Assembly: GCA_050954885.1 (NCBI GenBank)
Contig: JBPBPI010000198.1
Coordinates: 1 to 29,446, forward strand
Source of the DNA: JBPBPI01 sp050954885
Lineage (GTDB): Bacteria > Pseudomonadota > Alphaproteobacteria > Caedimonadales > Caedimonadaceae
DNA length: 29,446 bases
Direction: 5' to 3'
Under the pieces are notes generated by a model. That model was not told the origin of the DNA. It worked only from the letters and a program-made list of their open reading frames with translations, and searched no databases. Each line of letters begins with the position of its first letter. Within the stretch, counting starts at the first letter, position 1. The position numbers and the translations under genes were made by a program. Below, piece after piece: positions 8,738-15,154 of this stretch.

Positions 8738-8814
8738 TGGTGGGCCCGGCAGGACTCGAACCCGCGACAACACCGTTATGAGCGGTGCGTTCTAACCAGC
8801 TGAACTACAGGCCC
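8738..8814 (-). tRNA. tRNA with CAU anticodon, probably tRNA-Ile2
   Basis: The minus strand folds into a complete 77-base cloverleaf: acceptor GGGCCTG pairing with CGGGCCC, a D arm, anticodon stem CACCG/CGGTG with loop CTCATAA, T arm GCGGG-TTCGAGT-CCTGC, and an encoded CCA end. The CAU anticodon alone would suit methionine. The C4-G69 and C5-G68 pairs, known recognition marks for lysidine synthetase TilS, favour isoleucine AUA decoding. Elongator tRNA-Met cannot be fully excluded. Confidence 0.9.
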
Positions 8815-8824
8815 TCTAACGCGC

Positions 8825-8852
8825 ACCATAACAATTTTTGGCTAAAAATCAA
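8825..8852 (-). promoter_or_regulatory. Probable promoter of the tRNA gene
   Basis: On the minus strand TTGATT (8847-8852) and TATGGT (8825-8830) are 16 bases apart, and the tRNA begins 10 bases after the -10 box. The spacing is right, but the -10 match is only fair. Confidence 0.4.
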
Positions 8853-9109
8853 GACCCCATGTTCAGAAAAATTTATGGTCTTTTAAAAATTACATTATTT
8901 AAATTTCTGCTTCTTGTTTATGATGAAACTTAAAATCAAGCCATATAAAAATTTTTATTATCTAAATTTAAATTTTTACTTTCTATATATTTTAATACTA
9001 TCCTAAAAAATAAATAATGACAGAAATAAAAATATTTTACTTTATTTTTTACTATTATTGTTTTATTATTGTTTTATTATTAATATCTAACGAAAGTATC
9101 TAAATAAAA
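8853..9109. other. AT-rich non-coding gap with an 11-bp tandem repeat
   Basis: I find no credible gene here. It is almost entirely A and T. Near its right end TATTATTGTTT occurs twice in tandem (9053-9063, 9064-9074), with a partial third copy to 9081, ending 28 bases before the next start codon. No clear -35/-10 pair stands out. Confidence 0.6.
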
Positions 9110-9814
9110 ATGCATAATCTATCTTTTCTTTCTTTCTTGCTTATTTTATTAAATATAAATTTTGCGTTTGGATCTTCTTTAAATTTTTTACCTCATACAC
9201 AAGAAATTCTTGTTGATTCTCAAAAAATAAATAATTTTAAAGAATTATATAATTATCCTGACGTTGAGACACAAGAAAAAATGCCAAATAAAACATTTGG
9301 TCATTACAATAACTTCGAAGGTAAAGTAGATATTTTACAGTATAAGATTTCTTCTGCTCAAAACTTAGTTAATCTTTTTACAGATGGGGTTTGTGATTGT
9401 ATTGCAGTTTCTTGTTGGGATCCATCAAGTAAAGTTACAATTTTATATCATGTGTCAAAGATGGAATTAAGAGAAAATACAGAAACAATATTTAAGAAAA
9501 AATTAATTGAAGCTTTGAAAGTAAAAGGAAAATTAGAAGATTTTAGCAAATTAAACATTAATCTTATCTCTAATTTTTGGACCAAAGATTTGTGCGATGT
9601 GATTGAAACACTAAGATCTGAAGACCTACCCATTAAAGGTATCAGGGCACCGGATTCATCTGTAGTATATGATCCTGTTAAAAATAAAACTTCTATCTAT
9701 TTTACAACTGAAGAACAAAAAGAACTTTTTCATAAAAGAGGTAATAGTTCTTATCGAGTCGCTATAGATAGTGAAAATGGTAATTTATTTGCAGAGAGAA
9801 TTTTTCAAAATTAA
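9110..9814 (+). CDS. Secreted CheD-like putative glutamine deamidase
   Basis: The product (234 residues) begins with a signal peptide (hydrophobic 4-20, probable cut near A-F-G-S). Residues 91-114 match the active-site region of the CheD protein-glutamine deamidase family. T91-D-G-V-C-D-C97-I-A-V lines up with the CheD pattern T-x-G-x-G-S-C-V-A-V. D104-P105 and K108-V109 follow, and H114 lies exactly 17 residues after C97, as the catalytic Cys and His do in CheD. Thr six residues before Cys is the third catalytic position. Later stretches (148-156, 160-174, 184-198) plausibly give the remaining strands and helix of the fold. CheD is normally cytoplasmic and modifies chemoreceptors; a signal peptide and the absence of chemotaxis genes here suggest an exported enzyme, perhaps a host-directed toxin. 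Substrate unknown. A strong hairpin terminator follows. Confidence 0.7.
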   Translation: MHNLSFLSFLLILLNINFAFGSSLNFLPHTQEILVDSQKINNFKELYNYPDVETQEKMPNKTFGHYNNFEGKVDILQYKISSAQNLVNLFTDGVCDCIAVSCWDPSSKVTILYHVSKMELRENTETIFKKKLIEALKVKGKLEDFSKLNINLISNFWTKDLCDVIETLRSEDLPIKGIRAPDSSVVYDPVKNKTSIYFTTEEQKELFHKRGNSSYRVAIDSENGNLFAERIFQN

Positions 9815-9833
9815 AGAATGAAAAATAAAATAT

Positions 9834-9886
9834 TTTCTGTGACAATGTTTAATTTATATATAAAGAATATTGTTACAGAAATTTTT
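9834..9886 (+). terminator. Rho-independent terminator
   Basis: TTTCTGT-G-ACAAT (9834-9846) pairs with ATTGT-T-ACAGAAA (9869-9881) through 13 pairs, including one G-T wobble, around a 22-base loop, followed directly by TTTTT. It ends the transcript of the CheD-like gene. Confidence 0.75.
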
Positions 9887-10094
9887 AGGTAATTTCTACT
9901 TTTCTTATTTTTTAAACAAAATAAACAGAATGAATTTTAAAAATCAAGGATTTTTTCATTTATAATTTTTTTATGCAAAAGCACTGACTTCTTATCTCTA
10001 AAATCTAATTTGAGATTTCTATGTCTTTAATCACTTGTTAAAAAACAAGCACTTGTTACAATGGAATAATTTTCATGATAACAAGGTGTTTAAT
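9887..10094. other. AT-rich intergenic stretch
   Basis: No gene is supported. A small hairpin, AAAAATC-AAG-GATTTTT (9939-9955), could be a second weak terminator. CACTTGTTA occurs twice (10032-10040 and 10050-10058) around an AACAAG motif that can pair with CTTGTT. Reading could begin at a TTG at 10035, but the ATG at 10095 is better supported. Confidence 0.4.
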
Positions 10095-10679
10095 ATGTTT
10101 ATAAAAGTTAAAAAAACATTATTTTTGTACTGTTCATGGCTTATTATTTTTTTAGTCAATTCAACTTTTGCTTTGTCTTGTGACGATAAAGAAGAATCAA
10201 AAAATTCTTTTTCCAGAAGACCAATTGAGCAAAGTGCAATTGTCAATTTACCCCCTCGTTGGGCAAGTCTTGGATCATTTACATTAGAGCCAATTATAAA
10301 ATATCTTAATATTGCAGAAATTCCTCGTCAAACGATTCAAATTATAGATCGTCCAAGAATATCCTCTAAAGAATTTTTTATATCAACTTCTAGCTATTCT
10401 TCGGCATCAAGTTTTAGGACTTATTTTGCACCAATTATGGAAGAAATATCAAAGGAAGAAAAAGCTTATGCTTTATTATCTACTTATGGACAAAATCAGC
10501 TATTAAAGGATGCACAAAGTTATCAAGTCCAACATCCAGATGCTTCTAAGGACGACATTTGCAAATATCTTGAAAGTCAGTTTGTACAAGTCGTGGGAAC
10601 AGAAAATCAAGAATATTTGGGAAAAGAACGGTTGCAAAAAGGAATAGAAGATTTTATTAACATGTATAAAAATTTATAA
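10095..10679 (+). CDS. Secreted protein of unknown function
   Basis: I chose the ATG at 10095 because AAGG lies about eight bases before it and it places a classic signal peptide at the very start (M-F-I-K-V-K-K, then a hydrophobic run ending F-A-L-S-C). This gives 194 residues. Starting at the TTG at 10035 would bury that signal behind 20 extra residues. The Cys after A-L-S could be a lipidation site, but the lipobox is poor. The mature protein has a Ser-rich stretch (S-S-Y-S-S-A-S-S-F) and a helical, charged C-terminal half. I recognise no family. It may have its own promoter, as a terminator lies upstream. Confidence 0.65.
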   Translation: MFIKVKKTLFLYCSWLIIFLVNSTFALSCDDKEESKNSFSRRPIEQSAIVNLPPRWASLGSFTLEPIIKYLNIAEIPRQTIQIIDRPRISSKEFFISTSSYSSASSFRTYFAPIMEEISKEEKAYALLSTYGQNQLLKDAQSYQVQHPDASKDDICKYLESQFVQVVGTENQEYLGKERLQKGIEDFINMYKNL

Positions 10680-10846
10680 GAGTAAGGTGGTATTTTTTAA
10701 ATAAAATATTGTTTTTAATGAGTCTGAATTTTATTCAATCGTTTTTTGCATATTTTTTTTATTTTGATAATTTACTTTAATTACTTTACCCAAATTTAAA
10801 ATTTTAATTTTTATACCAAATATATATAAATTTTTAGAAAGCTTTT
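10680..10846. other. AT-rich gap, nothing recognised
   Basis: This short stretch between the secreted unknown and the Nudix gene is almost all A and T. I see no gene, no strong hairpin with a T run, and no clear promoter. Confidence 0.4.
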
Positions 10847-11347
10847 GTGACTTCTATCTCTCTTCAAAATAAAATTTATCACTGTCTTGTGCGCCTTGCC
10901 ATTTTTATTCTAAAAATTTATTGGAAGATTTTTAAACCGATTACGGTTGGGGTTCGGGCAATTGTCTTGAACCCTCAAAATCACGTTTTATTGGTCAAAC
11001 ACAGATTGGATCAACGTTGGTATCTGCCAGGTGGCCAGGTTGAAAAAGGGGAAACTTTGACTGAGGCGATACAACGTGAACTTAAAGAAGAGGCAAATAT
11101 ATCCTTTACACCAACTACTGACTTAGGCATTTTTGGTGCTTATACCTCATTTAATCAAAGCAAAAATGATCATATTATTGTCTTTGTTATCAAAAATATT
11201 ATTGAACATTTACAACAAAATTGTCTTGAAGTTGAAGATCAAGGATTTTTTGATATTAATCAACTTCCTAAATCCTTATCACCAGGAACACAAAGGCGTC
11301 TTGATGAATACAGAAGTAAAAAAAATACTTTAAATGCAAATTGGTAA
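10847..11347 (+). CDS. Nudix hydrolase
   Basis: Nudix enzymes cleave nucleoside diphosphates linked to another group. The 166 residues show P-G-G followed by a near-complete Nudix box: G63, five residues, E69, seven residues, R77-E78-L79, then E81-E82. The later glycine of the consensus is N84 here, a tolerated change. An amphipathic, hydrophobic N-terminus (about 12-30) precedes the domain, as in a common alphaproteobacterial Nudix group with G-V-R-A-I-V-L and L-L-V-K-H. The start is GTG with no good ribosome-binding site. Another start a little downstream is possible. Substrate unknown. An all-AT palindrome (TAATAAAATTA, AA, TAATTTTATTA; 11345-11368) overlaps the stop codon and may aid termination. 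Confidence 0.88.
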   Translation: MTSISLQNKIYHCLVRLAIFILKIYWKIFKPITVGVRAIVLNPQNHVLLVKHRLDQRWYLPGGQVEKGETLTEAIQRELKEEANISFTPTTDLGIFGAYTSFNQSKNDHIIVFVIKNIIEHLQQNCLEVEDQGFFDINQLPKSLSPGTQRRLDEYRSKKNTLNANW

Positions 11348-11368
11348 TAAAATTAAATAATTTTATTA
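11345..11368 (+). repeat. Perfect AT palindrome at the Nudix stop codon
   Basis: TAATAAAATTA is followed by AA and its exact reverse complement. As RNA it gives a weak ten-pair hairpin with a four-base loop. Without G-C pairs or a clean T run it is at best a weak terminator. Confidence 0.4.
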
Positions 11369-11493
11369 AATCAATTATTTATCTAGCTTAAAAATTAAAT
11401 ATCTTTAAAATAAAATACAGTTTTTATGTATCTGTAAATATCATTATTTAAAAAATATATGGAACAAACATTTTAATTATAAGGAAATTTTAT

Positions 11494-12387
11494 ATGAAAA
11501 AAATATATTTTGTGACTAAAATTTATACAGCTTTTTTTGCCTTATGTTTCAGCTCACTACATGCAACCAATCCAGACGTTGACAATATAACTACGTCTAA
11601 TTTAAGCATACATTTTTGGAACGAAGATATTGGGCCTGTTAAAGGTGGAAATTTTTTGAGAGATCAAGAATTTTTTAAAGAAAATGTATATGGTAAATAC
11701 CCAGGAAGCGGCTTATTTTTGATTCCCAATGGATTAAATGCCGAAAGTGATGCTCATCCCCTTTTCTTTTTGGTTCCTGTTGTACGCGTGATTACAAAAC
11801 AAGGAGAAATTATTGAAACGCCTAGTTCAGAAAAGAAATTGGAGTATTTCAAAGCAGGTAATAAAAAGTATTGTTTAGGCCTACCAGGCGAGAGTACAGA
11901 TATTACATATCCTGTCGAACACAAGGATGTTTTAAGTTTATCTGTTCGGCTTGATTCCTATAAATTTAGTTTCACAACTTCAGGAGGAAGTATATTTATA
12001 ACATACAAAGGTTCATTTAAGCTTTCACCTTTTATTACAAGTGAAAGTAACGAATTTGAGAAGCCCATTAATGTTACATTTTCTTGGCCTAGATTTACCT
12101 ATCATGTAAAAGATAATTATGATTCTCAAATGTTACTAAATGCTCAATTTAATGAACCTTTGAAGAAAGTTACAAAACAAGAATTAGTTCCAAATTGGAA
12201 AACATCCATGGGTATTTATACAGGTGGTGAACAACAAGATAAAATTTGTGAAAAAATATGCTATCCAACGAGAAGCTTTAACCGACAATACGAAGGCAAT
12301 GATAAGCCTGAAGATTTTTTCACATTAGGTGATGATTTTTCATATTATGCAGGGCATTCTTTAACAGACAATCCATTTTCAAGTTAA
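11494..12387 (+). CDS. Secreted protein of unknown function, beta-rich
   Basis: The product has 297 residues with a signal peptide (M-K-K-I-Y start, hydrophobic core 11-20, probable cut after L-H-A at 24). AAGGAAA lies upstream of the ATG with good spacing. The mature protein alternates hydrophobic and polar residues and looks mostly beta-structured. It has a Pro/Gly-rich segment (Y-G-K-Y-P-G-S-G), and two closely spaced cysteines (I-C-E-K-I-C) near the C-terminus. I know no family for it. Its AT content matches its neighbours. It may be a host-facing protein, but only the signal peptide supports export. Confidence 0.7.
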   Translation: MKKIYFVTKIYTAFFALCFSSLHATNPDVDNITTSNLSIHFWNEDIGPVKGGNFLRDQEFFKENVYGKYPGSGLFLIPNGLNAESDAHPLFFLVPVVRVITKQGEIIETPSSEKKLEYFKAGNKKYCLGLPGESTDITYPVEHKDVLSLSVRLDSYKFSFTTSGGSIFITYKGSFKLSPFITSESNEFEKPINVTFSWPRFTYHVKDNYDSQMLLNAQFNEPLKKVTKQELVPNWKTSMGIYTGGEQQDKICEKICYPTRSFNRQYEGNDKPEDFFTLGDDFSYYAGHSLTDNPFSS

Positions 12388-12399
12388 TATTAATTAAAT

Positions 12400-12429
12400 G
12401 GCTCTATTGCAAATATTTGTAATAGAGCC
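12400..12429 (+). terminator. Near-perfect 30-base hairpin after the secreted gene
   Basis: GGCTCTATTGCAAA and its complement TTTGTAATAGAGCC form a 14-pair stem with one G-T wobble and a two-base centre. Only TTGATT follows, so the T run is weak. The position, 13 bases after a stop codon, fits a terminator. Confidence 0.55.
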
Positions 12430-12476
12430 TTGATTCAAACAATGAGTTCAATAAAATTTATTAAACACTTTTCTCA

Positions 12477-12614
12477 ATGACACATAAAAAATTATTATTA
12501 CCTCAAAAAATATGTGAACGATGTCATCGTCCTTTCACCTGGCACAAAAAATGGGGAAAAGTTTGGAACGAGGTGAAATACTGTTCTAAAAAATGTCAAA
12601 AAGGTAACAGATAA
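12477..12614 (+). CDS. DUF2256 small zinc-binding protein
   Basis: This 45-residue gene is short but clear. Residues L-P-Q-K-I-C-E-R-C-H-R-P-F-T-W are followed by K-K-W-G-K-V-W, E-V-K-Y-C-S and K-K-C, matching DUF2256 along its whole length. The two Cys pairs (C-x-x-C and C-x-x-x-C) suggest one bound zinc. The function of the family is not known to me; it often lies near photolyase-related genes in other bacteria, but none is here. No good ribosome-binding site precedes the ATG. It converges on grpE. Confidence 0.85.
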   Translation: MTHKKLLLPQKICERCHRPFTWHKKWGKVWNEVKYCSKKCQKGNR

Positions 12615-12628
12615 TTTTTTACAGATAA

Positions 12629-12656
12629 TAGTCAGTCTGCCGTAGCAAACCAACTA
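12629..12656 (-). terminator. Hairpin with UACG tetraloop after grpE
   Basis: In the minus-strand RNA, UAGUUGGUUUGC pairs with GCAGACUGACUA through twelve pairs, three of them G-U, closing a C-UACG-G loop, a very stable UNCG type. The wobble pairs work only in the minus-strand transcript, so it belongs to the hrcA-grpE message. No good T run follows. Confidence 0.4.
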
Positions 12657-12671
12657 TCAAAAATTAAATTT

Positions 12672-13265
12672 CTAACTCACTTTTGCTTTGGCAACGCCAA
12701 CCATAGCGGGGCGCAACAAGCGATCTTGAATAACATATCCCTCTTGCAAAACTTGCGTCACAGTGCCCACTTCTTGATCTTCACTTTCGGCTTCAAACAT
12801 GGCTTGATGAAAATTGTGATCAAACTTTTCCCCTAAAGGAGAGACTTTTTTGATGCCTTGTCGCGTAAAGATTGATTCAAGCTCGCGCTCGGTCAAGCGT
12901 ACACCTTCAATGAAATTCTTTTGTACTGTTGAAAATTCACTTTCTAGGGCTTCCAAAGTTTGTAAAGCGCGCTTTAGATTATCTGCCACACTTAAAAGAT
13001 CGCGTGCAAAGTTAGAAATCGCGTACTGGCGGGTTTCATCTTTTTCCCGCTGTGATCTTTTTTTCGAATTTTCACTTTCCGCCATTTGACGCAACAACTG
13101 ATCTTTAAGCGTTGCTACTTCTTCACGCAGTGTGTCTTCAGATGATTTTGTCTCCTCTAAAGCTTCAAGATCCAAATCTGTTGTTTGGGATGCTGTATCT
13201 TGAGATAAATCATGATCATGATTCGTTTCATTTTCTGCTGTGTTTAAATTTTTGTCATCTAACAT
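12672..13265 (-). CDS. grpE: GrpE nucleotide exchange factor
   Basis: GrpE releases ADP from DnaK in the Hsp70 folding cycle. The 197 residues have a disordered acidic N-terminus (1-45), a long coiled coil (about 45-100) with A-E-S-E-N and R-D-L-L-S-V-A-D-N-L-K-R-A-L, and the compact C-terminal beta domain with F-D-H-N-F-H-Q-A-M, V-L-Q-E-G-Y and L-L-R-P-A-M-V-G-V-A-K, all typical of the family. It lies 12 bases after hrcA and is surely co-transcribed with it. dnaK and dnaJ are not in the window. Confidence 0.97.
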   Translation of the reverse strand: MLDDKNLNTAENETNHDHDLSQDTASQTTDLDLEALEETKSSEDTLREEVATLKDQLLRQMAESENSKKRSQREKDETRQYAISNFARDLLSVADNLKRALQTLEALESEFSTVQKNFIEGVRLTERELESIFTRQGIKKVSPLGEKFDHNFHQAMFEAESEDQEVGTVTQVLQEGYVIQDRLLRPAMVGVAKAKVS

Positions 13266-13277
13266 TTAAAAATCTCC

Positions 13278-14312
13278 TTAACCAAGTGAACGACCGAGCA
13301 ATTGTGATGTATAATCTACCATAGGAATGATCCGCGCGTAATTAAGATGTTTAGGACCAATCACACCAATGGCACCCACAATTTGATGACGCCGATTGCG
13401 ATAAGGTGCTACCACCATGGAACATCCTGAATGACTAAATAAAGAATTTGAGGCGCCAATAAAAATTTGAACACCTTCTGCCTGACAACAAGCATCCAAA
13501 ATCTTAACCAACCGCTCTTGGGTTTCTAAATCCTCAAACAACAATTGTAATCTCTCAAGGTCTTTCCATTCTTCAACATCTTTTAATAGTTGCGACTGAC
13601 CGTGGATGATCAGCTGGCCTGTTTTTAAATCACCCGACCACGTACCCAGTCCCGTCTCAACAATTAAATGGACTAAAGAATCGATTTCGGCGCGCCGATT
13701 TTCCAATTCAATTTCAATTAAATCAAAAGCTTCTCGCAGGGTTGAGCCTTTAAACTTGCTATTGATAAAATTGGTGGCTTCGACCAAACGTGAGGTCGGT
13801 GTGCCCAAAGGAATCTCAATAATACGATTTTCCACAATGCCGTCTGCTGATACTAAAACCACAAGAGCACGTCCAGGGTCAAGAGCAATAAATTCGATAT
13901 GTTTTAAGGCTGATTCACATTTGGGCGCCAAGACAAGGCCTGCACAGCGGGAGAGATTGGATAGTGTTCGAATCGATTCTTCCAAAAAGTTTGGCAAGCT
14001 TTTACCCAAAGGCTGACATTGCAAATCAAGGCTTTGCTGATCATCCAAATTTAAACCCCCAACTTCCAATAAGCCGTCAATGAAAAGTCGCAGTCCTGCT
14101 TCTGTGGGTAGCCTTCCAGCAGAGGGATGCGGCGAATACAATAGCCCCAAATCTTCTAGCTGAGCCATGACATTGCGAATGGTGGCGGTCGATAAAGATA
14201 AATCCATTTTTTCAGCCAAAATCTTTGATCCTACAGGCTCGCCACTTTGACAATAGGCATCGACCAATAGACGAAATATCTCACGGGATCGATCATTTAA
14301 TAAACTGAGCAT
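13278..14312 (-). CDS. hrcA: Heat-inducible repressor HrcA
   Basis: HrcA normally binds CIRCE operators of groE and dnaK operons and is kept active by GroEL. The 344 residues show the N-terminal winged helix (L-N-D-R-S-R-E-I, then S-L-S-T-A-T-I-R-N-V-M-A-Q-L-E-D-L-G), the S-A-G-R-L-P-T wing, and the long C-terminal region ending with G-A-I-G-V-I-G-P-K and the family-typical Y-A-R-I-I-P-M-V-D-Y. The ATG at 14312 lies 18 bases after the AAGGAG motif, which is longer than ideal. It is divergent from rph, as in many alphaproteobacteria, and leads the hrcA-grpE operon. No CIRCE is visible upstream. Confidence 0.97.
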   Translation of the reverse strand: MLSLLNDRSREIFRLLVDAYCQSGEPVGSKILAEKMDLSLSTATIRNVMAQLEDLGLLYSPHPSAGRLPTEAGLRLFIDGLLEVGGLNLDDQQSLDLQCQPLGKSLPNFLEESIRTLSNLSRCAGLVLAPKCESALKHIEFIALDPGRALVVLVSADGIVENRIIEIPLGTPTSRLVEATNFINSKFKGSTLREAFDLIEIELENRRAEIDSLVHLIVETGLGTWSGDLKTGQLIIHGQSQLLKDVEEWKDLERLQLLFEDLETQERLVKILDACCQAEGVQIFIGASNSLFSHSGCSMVVAPYRNRRHQIVGAIGVIGPKHLNYARIIPMVDYTSQLLGRSLG

Positions 14313-14337
14313 TTAAATTTATTCCATTTCTCCTTAG

Positions 14338-14366
14338 AATGTAGTAACCGAATATAAGAACGTCAA
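14338..14366 (-). promoter_or_regulatory. Sigma-70 type promoter of hrcA-grpE
   Basis: On the minus strand TTGACG (14361-14366) and TACATT (14338-14343) are 17 bases apart. It sits in the 79-base gap between hrcA and rph. I find neither a CIRCE inverted repeat nor a convincing heat-shock sigma promoter here. Confidence 0.55.
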
Positions 14367-14391
14367 CATCTTGATGAGAAAGTAACATCCC

Positions 14392-15108
14392 ATGCGTCCT
14401 TCCGGTCGAAGCGTTAGTCAACTTCGTGATATTCGTCTTGAGTCTGGGTTTTCCAAATATGCTGAAGGCTCGTGCATGGCACGTTTCGGCAACACCCATG
14501 TTCTATGTACCGCAACTGTCGAAGAAAAAACACCACCTTTTTTACGGGGCACCGGATCTGGGTGGGTTACCGCAGAATACGGCATGTTACCACGATCAAC
14601 CCATGTTCGGGTTGATCGCGAAGCCAGCCGTGGCAAGCAAACAGGACGTACCCAAGAGATTCAACGCTTGATCGGCAGATCTCTGCGTGCGGTGGTCGAT
14701 TTAAAAGGCCTTGGGGAACGTCAAATCAGAATTGACTGCGACGTTATCCAAGCCGATGGCGGCACACGTACAACAGCCATCACCGGATCTTATGTGGCTT
14801 TGTATCAAGCCCTGCAAAAATTACACGAACGTAAAGCGATTAAAGAAATACCGATCAAAGATCATGTGGCCGCCATTTCCTGCGGTATTTATCAAGGCCA
14901 ACCTGTGTTGGATCTAGATTATTTGGAAGACAGTGCGGCCGAAGCCGATGCCAATTTTGTGCTGACGGGCCGTGGCGGTATCGTTGAAATTCAAGCAACC
15001 GCTGAGAAAGAAGCCTTCAGCGAGCATGATCTGCAAGCCATGCTTGAACTCGCCCAAGGCGGTATTGATTACCTTATCAAATTACAGCGTAAAGTATTGG
15101 GATTATAA
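14392..15108 (+). CDS. rph: Ribonuclease PH
   Basis: RNase PH is a phosphorolytic 3' exonuclease that trims tRNA precursors and works as a hexameric ring. The 238 residues match the family from the first residue (M-R-P-S-G-R) to the last. Visible motifs include G-N-T-H-V-L-C-T-A-T-V, R-G-T-G-S-G-W-V-T-A-E-Y-G-M-L-P, the phosphate-site stretch with G-R-T-Q-E-I-Q-R-L-I-G-R-S-L-R, and D-C-D-V-I-Q-A-D-G-G-T-R-T. The ribosome-binding site is weak (GAGAAAG). It is divergent from hrcA and converges on the Sel1-repeat gene, with a shared hairpin between them. Confidence 0.97.
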   Translation: MRPSGRSVSQLRDIRLESGFSKYAEGSCMARFGNTHVLCTATVEEKTPPFLRGTGSGWVTAEYGMLPRSTHVRVDREASRGKQTGRTQEIQRLIGRSLRAVVDLKGLGERQIRIDCDVIQADGGTRTTAITGSYVALYQALQKLHERKAIKEIPIKDHVAAISCGIYQGQPVLDLDYLEDSAAEADANFVLTGRGGIVEIQATAEKEAFSEHDLQAMLELAQGGIDYLIKLQRKVLGL

Positions 15109-15116
15109 AAATTCGA

Positions 15117-15145
15117 TCCTCTCTCAGTGTATTCCTGAGAGAGGA
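15117..15145. terminator. Bidirectional terminator between rph and Sel1 gene
   Basis: TCCTCTCTCAG and its exact complement CTGAGAGAGGA form an 11-pair stem around a seven-base loop. On the minus strand it is followed by TCGAATTTTTA, a fair T run. On the plus strand the T run is further away (TTTAATTTTT). It lies between convergent genes and probably serves both. Confidence 0.75.
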
Positions 15146-15154
15146 AAATTCAGT

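Noticed and set aside
8543..8803. 86-residue plus-strand open frame across the ettA start and the tRNA
   Set aside because: It crosses a tRNA gene and the 5' end of ettA. Its C-terminal part is simply translated antisense tRNA.
8738..9109. tRNA as the integration site of the AT-rich cassette
   Set aside because: The cassette lies at the 5' side of the tRNA, whereas integrases usually use the 3' end. I found no repeat of the tRNA end and no integrase.
10035..10094. TTG start 20 codons upstream for the secreted unknown
   Set aside because: It would place a polar extension before an obvious signal peptide, and AAGG is better spaced for the ATG at 10095.
13606..14016. 136-residue plus-strand open frame opposite hrcA
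   Set aside because: It lies fully inside hrcA on the other strand and shows no signal, motif or ribosome-binding site.
14313..14337. Minimal upstream frame ATG-GAA-TAA before hrcA
   Set aside because: The AAGGAG motif is only two bases from this ATG, too near for initiation. It is probably chance.
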